Part shown: one piece after another, positions 45,711-58,079 of the stretch
How positions within the stretch are numbered: position 1 is the stretch's first letter
Layout: each line of letters begins with the position of its first letter
The notes under the pieces: model-generated
What the model saw: only the letters and a program-made list of their open reading frames with translations
Database searches by the model: none
Told to the model about the DNA's origin: nothing
Translations under genes and position numbers: made by a program
DNA from: Perognathus longimembris pacificus
Lineage: Eukaryota; Chordata; Mammalia; Rodentia; Heteromyidae
DNA: 64,000 nucleotides
Direction: 5' to 3'
Assembly: GCF_023159225.1 (NCBI RefSeq)
Contig: NC_063167.1
Span: 21,145,360-21,209,359, forward strand

Positions 45711-46730
45711 CAAAATCCATCACCACCAACAAAAACATAGAGACAACAGATGACATGTTGACTCTAAGCTTATACTGTTAAAATATATAAATACAAAATA
45801 TATAAATAGCCAGCTAGCTTGACATTTGGCCAACCCAAAAAGTAAGAACAAAAAAACAAAGGAAGGGGGACAAAAGGGAATACAACCAAACTTTGAAAAT
45901 TTCGGTGCTCATTCTAACTTTGCACATTTTCCATACATCCTCCAAGCAGCACAGATATTCTATTTGCACTCTGGAAAATCGATATTTTACACAAAGTGAA
46001 GGACTGCAGGCTTTGCAGCTCATGAGGATTACAGATCAGCAAAGGTCCCCCACTGCCAACCCAACTCCTAGCTGGAGTTGCCAGTGCTTACAGAACAGCA
46101 GGCTCTATGGACCAGAGTAAGATCTTAGCTTCCTGAGTTCCCCAAGTGGTAAATGACCCAAATGAGCTCTGGATAGCAGGTCTGCTAACCCTGGGTCCGC
46201 TCACCTCCAATTGCATGAGGAAACTTGCTTTCCCCAGGTAATGAAGTCCCAAATCTGAGAGTACTTTTGCAGGTGTCCCATCCCATCTCAACATTCCTAA
46301 AGAGCCACACCAGGCCCTAGCCATGTGTTTGTCTGAGTTCCTCAACCAACCAGGACCCCCTCCCCAGGACCATGTCTCATTCAACTGGGGATGTCATCAG
46401 TTCACAAGCATGTACCCAGAAGACAAGCAGAGTCTCCTCCTGTTTCTTTCCTCTCCCTCCTCTCCTCTTTCCCAGCTTACTGTCCCATCTCCTGACTTCC
46501 ATGTCTTCATCCCTCCAGACAACAAATTTACCTCACTCTTGCAGCCATCACTCCCTGCTTTACCCACAATCCTCAGTGATGTCCCTCCACCCTCTACCCC
46601 TGGGCACAGAGCCCTGCCTGCCCAAGCCAGCCTGTAGCAATGGAGGCAGAGAACATGGCCATCCCTGCCTGGTACACACTAGGACGTGACCTTTCACTTG
46701 CTCCTGATGGCCACATTGTGGCAACACAAT
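45711..46730. other. Unassigned intronic sequence
   Basis: No exon, RNA gene or clear repeat was seen. There is a CT-rich stretch near 46437-46500. Confidence 0.4.
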
Positions 46731-46797
46731 AGCATGTTCATGTTCAATTAAGAATACACGACAAACAGCAGGGTACTGATGGCTCACACCTACAATC
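46731..46797 (+). repeat. 67-bp dispersed duplication, copy 2
   Basis: Gap-free partner of 44556-44622. The SINE head stops abruptly after 'gctcacacctacaatc' and no SINE body follows. Confidence 0.85.
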
Positions 46798-47464
46798 ATG
46801 AGAACACAAGAACATGTTCTAAATGACCCACCACCATGTGCAAGGTTGGTCCCAACTGAACATTCCAGAACTCATTTCAGCTTGGGTACAACCTGTGATA
46901 CAAGTGTGGGAGATACCAAGCAAGCAAGACTGGAAAAGCCATTAACTGTCCATTTCCTGTGGTCCATAATACCTGAAAATGTCCATAAAATAGGCCACAG
47001 GAGATCCATTTGGGGGGGGGGACAAATCCAGGACAAGAGGAAGATGGTCTTTCCATACTAAGATACGAGCTTTCCTACAACTCACAGCCTGGTAGGGGGA
47101 AAAGCATCACCCCTACAGTTCATCTCTCTGTTGGATGCTCTGCCTAGATCTTCCAGAAATGGAGCTTTTCTGATATGCTGTCCTCTTCCTGAGACCATTA
47201 TTAGTCCTAAGTTAAGTTACTCATCTAAGACCCACCATGAAATTCTTCAGGAAGGACATGCTTTATATCAGATCCAGAAATCCCTGTGAAAATGTACTCC
47301 AGCTTTACAAAACATGGCAGATACAGCTCTTTGTGATAAGACACAGGTTCAAGTACAGGTATAAGGAATGATAAAGAGGCTCAGGTCCTGGCATTGAAGA
47401 GACCCCATGCATCCCAAGCTGAAGAGGCCAGGGGGAAAACAGAAGAAGGCCAGATGTGTACTTA

Positions 47465-47713
<249 letters not shown>

Positions 47714-47849
47714 TCAGGGACACTGCCACTCATGGTGGGCTTCATTCATGAGAAGCAGAAAGGGCCCGGAAATAGGATATGTGGGCGCATGGGTCCAGAA
47801 TATGCAAATAACAATGATGGCAGACCTCCATAGCCCATCCTGGGAGCCA

Positions 47850-47995
47850 GTTGCTGGACTGAGAATTTTACATACCCCTGTTCTCATTTAATGGGAAAAG
47901 AATGCCATGTCACAGGAAGATGGAGTAATTTAATCTAGTTCACACAGCAAATGAGTAGCCGAGACCATCACTGGATCCTGACCTAGGGAGTGCAT
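47850..47995 (-). mobile_element. MIR fragment
   Basis: 'tacccctgttctcatttaat' and 'tagttcacacagcaaatgag' in reverse MIR order. Confidence 0.55.
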
Positions 47996-48689
47996 GCCAC
48001 ACCACCACAGTATTCCTTGATAACCACAAGGGAGGAGAAGCTAACAGTCAGAACTTAAGGGCAAGAGCATGATAAACCAAACCAACCCAAAAGGTAACAC
48101 AGCTTCCTGGGAAAAACTCTCACCGGGCATCTCAGGTTACATGGGGCAGCTCGCTCCCAAGTTCTACATGCAGCTCTCCTGCCCCTGTCCTTCTGCCTAT
48201 GCTGCCTTTTCCCCAGCACATGTCTCTTGAAGTTTCCAGACCCAAATCCTTCTCTGTGCTCTGGGCTCCCTCAGACACAGTGCTCTGCCTGTCAGCATGG
48301 CATCTGAGCACCGTTGGGACTCCCCAACGGTCGCCTTGTGTAAGTGCTCCCTAAAGAGGAACCTAGCCTAGCCTTGCTGCTCTGGCCTGAATCCAAGCCA
48401 AGACATGACATTCATTCAAGGAAGAGGATCCAAGGGTCACGCACTGATTCATGTGTGGTACTTTAGAGCACTAGTTTTGAAATACCACAGGCCTTGGGGT
48501 AGCCATGGTGCCTGCAATCCCCAGGTGACCCCACTGCAAGTTGCCCACACTCTCCAGGCCTGTCCTTCTGTGCCCTTAGTCCATATGGGCTGCTTCAGAG
48601 ATGCAGAGAGGAAGACCACAGGCTGGTCCGTGTTCAACTGAGCCAGCGGTCATGGGGGCCTTCGGGCCAGCCCTGTACTCTAAGCTCTC

Positions 48690-48860
48690 ATCCCAGGTAC
48701 TCTGCTAAGGATTCCACATGTTTCAGCTCATGCATACTGCAGCACTCTAGTTCTCAGTTTACAGGCGAGGAAACCAAGACACAAACTCGGTCACTTGCTC
48801 AAAGTGACACAGCTCATAGAGCCAGAGGGCCTGAAATTCTGAACCCCAAAACTCCACTTC
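48690..48860 (-). mobile_element. MIR element
   Basis: 'cagtttacaggcgaggaaac', 'gtcacttgctcaaagtgaca' and 'cagctcatagagccagaggg' form a clear reverse core. Confidence 0.75.
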
Positions 48861-48904
48861 AGGGGACGATGTCTTTGGCCAATGTATTCATAAAATGCAG
48901 GACA

Positions 48905-49100
48905 TTTGCTTAGAGCACCGAGTCCACCTGGGAAGGCTGAACAGTGGAGGCATCATTACAGCTGGGTTTTGAAGGATGAATAGGAGTTCTTGGGATACAC
49001 AAGAAAAGGAAAGGCTCTTCATGAAAAAGTGCAACCAGGAGCACAGAGATAAGAAAGTACCAAGCCTTGTTCAGGACAAAGAGCTCTGTGGAATCCCACA
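48905..49100 (-). mobile_element. L2 fragment
   Basis: 'gctgggttttgaaggatgaa' and 'taggagttcttgggatacac' followed by purine-rich sequence. Confidence 0.5.
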
Positions 49101-49269
49101 TTAGTGAACTGAGGGATGATGGGACAGTAGCAACTGAAATACTAGAGGGTCCACATCCTACAAATACTCTCACCAACTTTTTTTTTTGGGGGGGGTGGTC
49201 CAGGGATACCTTTGAGCTATGATCCTTCAGTCTCTGCCTTCCAAGTTGCTAACATTGCTTGAGGGCTTC

Positions 49270-49675
49270 TAAGAGTACACTTTTCTCTTTCTGGAATCAT
49301 CTTCTCTTCCTCATGGGGCCTGCTTGGCTCCCCCATCAGCCTTTAGGCTCCTGTCTAAGTGTCACTTCCTTGAGGATCTTTCCAGAAGCATCTCCCCATC
49401 CCATGCATTCATGCTCCCATAATTACTTTCCATACTTCATTTATTTCCTTTCTAGACAGCAAACTCCATGAGAGCAGGGGCAATGTCTGCTCTGTCTCTA
49501 GTACCATTCAAAAAGTACCTAGCTCCTTTCTAGGTATACAGCAGCCATGTAACAAACATCTAGCATCATTTTAGCTTCAATAAATACCTAGCATATTTCT
49601 GGGTATACAACATGCATCTAATAAGTACCTAGCACCTTTCTAGGTATACAGCAGGCATTCAATAAGTAGCACTTT
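49270..49675 (+). mobile_element. LINE-2 3' end with tandem terminal repeats
   Basis: 'ctgtctaagtgtcacttcct', 'agacagcaaactccatgaga' and 'gcaggggcaatgtctgctct' are classic L2 3' sequence. The terminal unit 'cctagcacctttctaggtat...ttcaataa' is then repeated about 3.5 times (49512-49667, unit about 43-47 bases). Confidence 0.8.
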
Positions 49676-49959
49676 AACATATGTTCTCAGGGTCACACAG
49701 GGAGTAGCTGAGCCAGTTGCAGTTGTGTGTCACTAGAGGTAGAGATGTAGTCTAGATGCAGTCTCCTGCCTACCATGACAAGGCCTCCTTGTTTGACAGT
49801 GCTTGGTTGAGCCATTGTCACACTTCCAAACTGTACACTGTTACTCAGTGACTCCTGGATGGTGCTGAAACTTTTCGCCAGTGGGCAGAGCCTCTGGTCT
49901 ACTGCAAAGACATCATCTGGAGCTCCCTAGACCCCCTCACTCCTCCAGCACCATCCCCT

Positions 49960-50260
49960 TTGATTAAAGATGCCGTAAAAGCCATTTGGAGATTTTCCTC
50001 ACACTTTAAACAAGGCATCATATTTCATGATTACAACTTTGGAGTCATAAAATATAACCTTCAGCTGACACCACAGGCCTAAAATATTCATCGGCACTGT
50101 TCCTTCTCTGACTACGGGCCTGCATGGGCTCTGTGCATTCTGGAGCAGGGCGTTATGCTGATAGTTGCCTTTTCAACTTTTATGGCTTTATTTATGACTG
50201 GCTTTGGGTTCTACTAAAGTCTCTCCAATTAACCATAATTTTAGAAAACTGTCCCTGGGT
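49960..50260. promoter_or_regulatory. Candidate conserved noncoding block
   Basis: An AT-rich, repeat-free 300-base island: 'cctttgattaaagatgccgt' (TCF/LEF-like CTTTGATTAAAG), 'ctaaaatattcatcggcact', 'atggctttatttatgactgg' and 'ccaattaaccataattttag'. It lies 2.3 kb downstream (minus strand sense: upstream) of the CUB exon. Confidence 0.35.
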
Positions 50261-50668
50261 CTCTGCAACCATCTGTTAACTCTACAATGGCAGGCGTTTC
50301 TGGGAGGAATGAAGGAATGTTTGTGAGAGATTTCTCCATTCCAGGCCACCTCCAGCATGCCACCTTGTATACTTAAGATCCTCAGCAGTGGACTTCTGCC
50401 CACGTTTTTCCAGCTCTGGACTCTCAATCTCAGAGGAAATGGAAACATTCAGGGGTCTGAGGAAGAGGCTGCCATCTTGCAACACCAAGCAAGCCAGGGT
50501 CCTGGTGCCTCAATGTTGTGCTCTTTCTCTTCTGCATGGCTCGTGTGCCTGTCCATGCTGGAAACTCAGGAAATGTCCCAACTGCTCACCCCATTCTTCT
50601 AAGGCTTTGGGCTCCACACCTTCATCCTTGGCTTTATCAAAGACACTGCTTCATCAAGTTAAGAAATG

Positions 50669-50815
50669 AGTGTTGGTGTGGGGATGCATGCCTGTAATCC
50701 TAGCTACTCAGGAGTCTATAGAGGCAGCTGCTTAGCATGCTTGAAAACCGTGGGATTCAAGCTGAGCACCAGTGGCTCACATCTGTCATCCTAGCTACTC
50801 AGGAGGCTGAGATCA
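50669..50815 (+). mobile_element. Two truncated 7SL-like SINE heads
   Basis: 'gcatgcctgtaatcctagct' and, 90 bases later, 'ggctcacatctgtcatccta', each cut short after 'ctactcaggag'. Confidence 0.75.
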
Positions 50816-50834
50816 CTTAAACTCAGTCACTTGT

Positions 50835-51145
50835 CACCTCTGTGGACAGCCATTCCCGATGCTCCATCTAAAGCAGTGCTGCCTCTTGCTTTCCTTCCTA
50901 ACTCCTAGCTCCACCTGAGATTTATGTATTTGATTTTCAGCACTTTTCCATGTCCTGACTGCTAGCTGAGAAGGTCCAGGAGACGGTGGGGTCTGGTCTG
51001 GCTGGATCTTCACTACAGCTCTCTGTAGCTAGGCCAATATCTGGCACACAATAGGCAGTCGGTAAGCAAGAATTGAATCCATGACTGGCTGGGCACGGGA
51101 GTCACTCAGAAAGCTGTTGGCTCACTGGGTGAATGAATGAGTAAG
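50835..51145 (+). mobile_element. LINE-2 3' region
   Basis: 'gatgctccatctaaagcagt', 'gccaatatctggcacacaat' and a closing 'gggtgaatgaatgagtaagc'. Confidence 0.55.
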
Positions 51146-52489
51146 CAATCAGCCCTGGAAGGCTGCTTACTTTAAGATCTAGATTTAAAACTCAGAGAGA
51201 TGTAGCGGCATGCTGGTGGCCACTCTGCTCTGTGCTGGCACATGTGGTGCAGAAGCAGGGCCTGTGTATTACTCCAGCTACCACCAGTGCCCAGCATACC
51301 CCCTGCCACACATTCCGCAGATTCCTCTCCCCAGAGTGGCGAGTCCGCACGTGCCATCTCAGCTTCTGTAGACTGTGTGCCAGTTCCCCCAGGTCTGGTG
51401 ACAGCAGGCAGTGTTTGGCTTGACTCTCCAAGGCCAGTTTTCTCTCCACCACCTGCTTCCTAGCCCTCCAGTGTATCTGAATTCCTTCTTTCCTTCCTTC
51501 CTCCCAAGGCCTCCCATGATCTGAGGCCAATGTCGCCCATAAGTCAAAGGCCAGCTGCTACAATACCTGCCGTCTTCATCGTGTGGGTCAAAGAGATTGC
51601 ACAAATCCCAGCATTACCCCGGGACTGCCTTCAAAAAGTGTGCCCAGACTGAGAAAACAAAGGGAGGTCACAGGCCTCGACCCCTGTCTTGGCCAGTTCA
51701 ACCAAGCTGCCATGAGCAGCATCCTTGGCCTGGGCCTCCGTGAGAGTCAGCCTCGTACCCATTCTGCTCCCAACCCAGCTGCTCCCTCTACCCCATTTAG
51801 CCAGTAACTAGCATCTCCTGGATGGAGAAGATACACATAGTCCTCCAATTGGCTTGAGGAGCCCTGAATTTAAAGAGATTGGGGTCACTCAGAGCAGTAG
51901 TACAGGTGGTAATCCGGACCAGAAAGTTCCGTGTCAGGTTGCGTGCCTGTTGAATGCTGGTGACAAATTAGATCCACCCAGGCAGCTGTTCATCCAGCAA
52001 ATATTTATGGATGGCTGCCCGGCAGATGAGGTCAGCCCTGGAGAGTTCTATACTAGAGAAAGAAAGGCTGAGAGGGCTCTCTGTCTCTCTCCTGAATGTG
52101 AACCTTGCACTCTGGCAGGGCCACAGCTCCTGGCACAGACTGGGCATTTGGTGAGCACCCTTGGCCTCAGGGTGGCTGGGTCTTGTAAGGACAAATTTTG
52201 GAAAGTCATTTTTGGACAAGCCGGGCTCTGCTGTTGAGGATGCTTGTCAGGATACTCCTGAAGCGGTGGCTAATTAGAATAGAGAAATGGACCTGAAGGG
52301 ATGGGAGTGGGGGAGGCCCTGGGAGGTCAAAAGAAAGCGACTGTATTTTCTCCCAGCCTTTGAGCTGAAGCACATCTGAGTTCCCCCCTCCCCTCCCTAG
52401 GCGGCAGGGAGCCTCCCAGAAGCCCTTCTGAGAGCAAGACTTGACCTGCCCGGCCCGCTGTGTGCTCAGGTGGGGAGCTACTTCAGAGG

Positions 52490-52640
52490 AGATGGAATGA
52501 CAGTAGAAAGGCTAGTCTGGCAGTCTGGGAGTCTTTTTGGAAGAGCCTGTGCTCCACGCTAAGGAGGCAGAGCTTGACCCTGTCAGGGATGAAGAGCCTC
52601 CAATGAGATCCTAAGCGATGGGTGATATTGTCAGATCTGT
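52490..52640 (-). mobile_element. L2 fragment
   Basis: 'ggatgaagagcctccaatga' and 'gtgatattgtcagatctgtg' resemble reverse L2. Confidence 0.45.
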
Positions 52641-53062
52641 GGCTCCAAGTTCCCGCCTGTGGGGTAGGATGGATTGGAGTTGTTGGGAGCTGGAGGATGA
52701 CTCTCCACACAATCCCTGCAGTGAGGCAGCTATGGGGCCCAGACATCACCAGGGCCCCCAGAGAAGTGATTATGACAGGACCTGGCCCACAGGCATAAGG
52801 TTCGGGAGAGATCAATATTACCCACTGAGCCCCGCTTGACTACCTTGGGTGGCGGTGCACCTCTAGGAGCTGAGGCAGGCAGCAGAGGCTTGAGGAAAAC
52901 TGGGAAGAGTTAGGGTTTAGAAATTGGCCAAGTCTGAAGCACAGGGTGAGGGGATTAGTAGAGTTCAGTCTCCTCAGGAGTCCTTAGGACTCAACTGTCC
53001 TAAGCTAGAAACTAGATGCTTAGGACAATAAGTCACACAGAGGAGAGTCCAGAAGACACATG

Positions 53063-53306
53063 AGTCAGCTGGGTGTGGGCAGCTCACCGCTGTAATCCTA
53101 GCTACTCAGGGGGATGGGATCTGAGGATCCCAGTTCAAAGCCAGCCTGGGGAAGGAAAGTCTGTGAAAGCCTTATGTCTAAGTAACTAGCAAAAAGCTGG
53201 AAGTGGAGCTCTGACTCAAGTGACAGAGCATCAGCCTTGAGTAAAACATGCTAAGGACAGTGCCTAGGCCTTGAGTTCAAACCCCAGTACCACTGAGGAA
53301 AAAAGT
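53063..53306 (+). mobile_element. 7SL-head/Geo-tail SINE
   Basis: 'cgctgtaatcctagctactc', 'gatctgaggatcccagttca', 'ctgactcaagtgacagagca' and 'gagttcaaaccccagtacca'. Confidence 0.88.
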
Positions 53307-53553
53307 TCCCATAATAGAGGCCAAGGCTGCTGTCCAGAATTTAAGGGGAGGAAGAGGGAGACAAGTCAGCTAGGAGAAGGAAAAGTGTTATCATCAAGGC
53401 AGGAGCCATCCACACCTGTGGATTGATGTGAACCCAGGCCTGAGGGGCCTCACCCCCACCTTGTTCTTGCTCACCATAGCAGGACATCCAGACACTGGAC
53501 TGTGAGGATGTGATCAGATCTGGCAAAGGGCCTCCAGGTACCTTTACCGCTTT

Positions 53554-53630
53554 GAAGAAGAGAAAGAGAAGGGGGAGGAGAAAGTTGGAGGGGAGGGGGA
53601 GGAAGTGGAGGAGGAGGGGGCAATGTATTC
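53554..53630. repeat. GGA-rich purine tract
   Basis: About 75 bases of GAAGAAGAG/GGGGGAGG sequence with only two pyrimidines. Confidence 0.9.
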
Positions 53631-54456
53631 TTAGGAGGAGCTACAGCCTTCAGGGCAGAACCAGATAGAAGCTTCCAGAAGAAGGAGCCGAAAGGCTGTC
53701 CCTCATGATTGCTCCTGCCTTCATTCCAAGTCTCTCCCACTGTCCTGAGGTCAAGTCCTTACACCGCCACGTCCTGCAAACCGGGTGCTGAGTGCAAACA
53801 CCTTCAAGATTCTGCTCCGCTAGGCAGAGAAAACTGGACCGAGCTCCCAAGTGAAGGTGGCAGAGCAGAGCCAGGGGGGTGGCGTGGGGCTGTGAGTTGG
53901 AGGTTCCGGGGACATGAAGACTGGAGAGGAATCTCACTGTGGGAGGTGGAGTTGATTCAACCTGTTAGCCGGGGGCCTCTGAAGGGCAGGACCCCCCCCC
54001 TCCCTTCCCAGGACAGCCCACCCTGGGATTGCACCCATGTTTTTAGTTCTGCCTAGAACACGGGACGTGATACTCCCAGTCCTACTGGGAGAACTGTTGT
54101 CTGTGTTTCGCAGCCTGGACCATTCCGCCTAGTCTGTCATCCTGTCACCCTCATGCCACTGCCTTTGGAAGGTCACACCCCTAAGGGTCACGTCCTTGGA
54201 GTGGGTGGGGAGAGGGTGAGGAAGCCCACCTGCTGTGGGCGGTGCAAAGAAGGTGTCAGTGTCCCATCTGACCAGCCTGGTCATTCTTTTTTTTTTTTTT
54301 TTTTTAAAGTTTTTCAGCCTGGTCATTCTTGATGCCAGTATCAGCTGCAGAGGCAGATGCTGAGTTAGAAATAAGGACCCTCCAGGGCTCCCTCAAATTC
54401 AGCTTCTCTGGGTAGAGGGATCTCTCAGGAAGCCTCAGCACCCCTCCCGGCTTCTA

Positions 54457-54789
<333 letters not shown>

Positions 54790-55639
54790 TTATGTCTTCT
54801 GTACCCTGGGCTGCCGGACGTGGGCAGACATCCCTCAAGACTGCCCATTCTCAGACAACCGGAAACATGCAAGTGGTCAGAGGGTAAGGAGGAGCCACGT
54901 GAGAGATCTGTGATCAGGCAGCTAGTTCCCCTCCTTTATCTAATGTGTGGCCTTGGGTGTGAGTTAGGTCCATCCTGACCTAAGGGCAGCGCCCCCCTCC
55001 CCAGGAGCGCTCCAATTCCTTAGGCATAATTGCCTTTGCTTCTGACTCTGCAAATGGGACCCTAACTACACCATAGAGTAGTTGCTCAGTAAACTCGGTG
55101 ACCTTCCTGCCACATGTGCTGTGCCCAGTGGCAGGGGCTCCTGTGGCTCAGGGGAGTTGATGGGGTGGCTGGTGCAGGAACAACAGGCACAAGGAGGACC
55201 AGAGCCTCAGCCTGACCTGCTTTAAAGGGGAAATTTGGAGCTGGAGAACACAATGCAGAGCCAGAACAATGGGTCAGCCACAGGGGACCATCCTTTCTAG
55301 ATCCCTGGGGATACTCAAGAGCACCCTAAGCTCCATCCATAGGGGCAGGGGGCTTGTAGGAGACACATAGACCTTCTGGGCCTACATAGCACCTGCTGCC
55401 CCTCACCCAGCTCCTGTTGTCCCTGACTTTGTCCTCAGCATTGGCACTTTCTGTGTCCCACAGGTCATGGATCCACCATTCCAGGGCAGCTCCCTCAGGG
55501 CCTTGATCAGGAGTGGCTTCCAGCCACACTCAGGTACTGTTCAAGGACTACTCTGTGAGGCTAGCCAACCATAGCTCATGAAGGCCTCTCAGAGATGGAG
55601 AGGAGTGCAGATGCCCCTCCCTACCCCCTTCCCACCCTC

Positions 55640-55900
55640 ACCCAATGGCTCACTCTAGGCGAGAACCTTGGGCACATTTCTTAACCTCTCTGTGCCTCAG
55701 ATAGGAATCACAGCAGCACCTTCCTCAAAGGTTTGTGAGGATAGATAAAGCCAGGCTATCACTGGGAACAATGCAGGTGACCCTAAGTTCCTAGTCTGGA
55801 GAGAGGCAAAAAGAGAACATAGTATGTGCAAAGGCCCGAGGCTAGAGATAATGTAGGCAACCAGGGAGCCAGATTGAGAGGATGGGGTAACAATGATGAG
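55640..55900. mobile_element. MIR and L2 fragments
   Basis: MIR plus strand at 55655-55765 ('ttcttaacctctctgtgcct'), then reverse L2 at about 55800-55895 ('tatgtgcaaaggcccgaggc'). Confidence 0.6.
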
Positions 55901-56556
55901 GAACAATGATGGGTCTCCCAAACTCTTTGAAGGACCCTCTTCCTGCCCATGGTGTGCTGGTGCCCTTGGCCGGGACCCTCTCTTCTGGCCCTGGTGATCT
56001 CAGAGCCTTCGGAAGAGCCATCATGCTCCATCCTCGTCCTCCCTTTCTGATTGGCTTTGAAGGCATCCCCATTAGAGTCTGAAGCCAGGTGTGGTCTCAT
56101 TTTGCATGGCTTGGAGTCACATGACCCTTGAGAGCCTGTGTTTCCTCAACGGAGTTTCCTGTTTCATGGACCACGTGGCCATGAAGTCAGTCCTAGGTGA
56201 TTCACAGATGGATCCTGGAGAAGACATGGAGCCTCCCTTGTTTATACAATCATTCAATCATTGGTTAATTTCTTTGTACAACACAAAATCCATTGTGGGT
56301 CTACGATGCTGGGAACATAGGTATGAAATGGCAGTGTGGGTCCCTGTCTTCCAGGCTTGTATTTTTATTGGGTAATCTTGAGGACCAAAGAGCTCTTCCT
56401 TCTCTATTCTCTATCTCTGACATGTGAGATGATCCCATGAGAGAATTCTCTTCCATCATCCCATCCGCTGTCCAAGCTTAGCATTTCGCATGACCCCCTG
56501 GTCCAGGCTGGCTTGGCATTCCCCATCATCCTCTGCTGCCTACCTATAGTAGAAGC

Positions 56557-56557
<1 letters not shown>

Positions 56558-56588
<31 letters not shown>

Positions 56589-56639
56589 CGGGCGTGTGTG
56601 TGTGTGTGTGTGCACGCGCATGCGTGCATACACGTGTGC
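56558..56639. repeat. (TG)n(CG)n(TG)n alternating tract
   Basis: TG repeat, then CGCGCGCGCG, then TG repeat and 'tgcacgcgcatgcgtgcata'. Almost perfectly alternating purine-pyrimidine for about 80 bases, so prone to Z-DNA. Confidence 0.95.
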
Positions 56640-56734
56640 TGGGGGTAAGTCAAGTAAACATTTGGAGAAGAATACAAGCCCAGGTGAGGGGAGAGAACCA
56701 ACAAGGGAAATGGGCTGGGAACTAGTGTAGAACT

Positions 56735-56960
56735 AACGTTTCATTTTCCGCAACAAGATGCAAAGACCTACTTTAATTAAATTACTAATGTCAAATTTTT
56801 AATGAACCTGCTTCTGCTTTGGGGCTTTTCTTCCTTTGAAATTAATGACTGGAACGTCACTATAAATAAAAGTCGATTCTTCTTAAAAAGTCAACTCTCA
56901 AATGCTTACTACTCTTTACTTAATGAGCTGTTATAATCAGACCCCTCTGACCTGGGGACT
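56735..56960. promoter_or_regulatory. Candidate conserved noncoding block
   Basis: 'ctactttaattaaattacta', 'caaatttttaatgaacctgc', 'gaaattaatgactggaacgt', 'cactataaataaaagtcgat' and 'tttacttaatgagctgttat': at least five ATTA/TAAT cores and a MEF2-like CTATAAATA in 225 repeat-free bases. Confidence 0.35.
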
Positions 56961-57199
56961 CTCCTGGGACCGGATATAAATGAATGGAACCCATTCCCAC
57001 CACCATCGTGGTTTTGTATCTCAAGCTCTGATTCTGAGAGGCCCTCTAGGGAATCGAGGGCAGGCAGGCCTGGGGCTCAGAAAAAACCTGGGTTCAAAGC
57101 CTGGTTTGACAAGTTATGGCTGGATGAACTTTAGGTGTAAACTCTCCTTCTCTGGGATTGAATGCTTTTCTCTGGAAGCAGAGACTCTCTCTCATTCTT

Positions 57200-57615
57200 C
57201 CTGTAAGGGGTATATTCATTTGCTAGGGCTGCTGTCGCAACGAGCAAAAACCTATTGTCTAGCTTTTGCAGATGATTCTGAAAGATGAAAAACTATGGCA
57301 GCCTGCAGGCCATCCTTCCTCTTCCCTTCCTACTTCTGATGGCCTACTTCTACTGGCACTTGCTGGTGCTGTACAGATGCTGGGTATGCCTCTCCCGCTG
57401 CCCAAAGTGAGCTGTTCTGCTGCATGTTAGTGCCCATGCTTTCCCTTCCTATAAGGCCACCTGTCTGTTAGCTAGGGAACATTCCATCCTCCTCATTGTG
57501 ATGTGATCACCCACAAAGACCATACTTCCAACACAGGTAGTGTTGGGTAGTGGGGACTCCGTTTTCCACATAATTTGGGGTGGTGGGGGACACAATTCAA
57601 TCTATTAAACAGAGC
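57200..57615 (+). mobile_element. Degraded dispersed mammalian repeat
   Basis: 'ttcatttgctagggctgctg' at the left and 'gggggacacaattcaatcta' at the right are the ends of a well-known dispersed mammalian repeat whose interior includes 'cttcctataaggccacctgt'. I cannot name the subfamily. Confidence 0.5.
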
Positions 57616-57726
57616 TTCTGTGGAGATTTAGATGTATACTATTTGAGTGTTTGGTAAGTTTCTGGTTGTGGGCTAGCTAAATGTTTATTTTACTTAATGC
57701 CCCCCACCCCAAACACCCTCCAGGGT

Positions 57727-57776
57727 TTGTGTGTGTGTGTGTGTACATGCATGTGCGCATGCATGCTGTGTGTGTA
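57727..57776. repeat. Alternating TG/CATG tract
   Basis: TG repeat, then 'catgcatgtgcgcatgcatg', then TG. Confidence 0.93.
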
Positions 57777-58079
57777 CCTGCCTACCAACCTCATTTTTGC
57801 AGGTAACTAGGGGACAGAGAATTTAAGTACCTTGCTTCCTTCCAGGCCAGGTTAGGGAATGGCAAAAGCAGGGCTGGAGTTTTTCTAGCTTCACCAATCA
57901 GTAATTTGCTTGAAGGTGACATTCCTTCTGACAAAGGCAAAGCACCCATGCACACAGTAGGTGTTTTATAAAAGAAAATTCTCTTCCTTCCTGTGTCCTT
58001 CTGGGACAGCGATGAGACAGAGGGCAGTTATCTGATTGTCCATACTTAATAGTCCATTTGGGCAGCCCTGTACTTTTTG

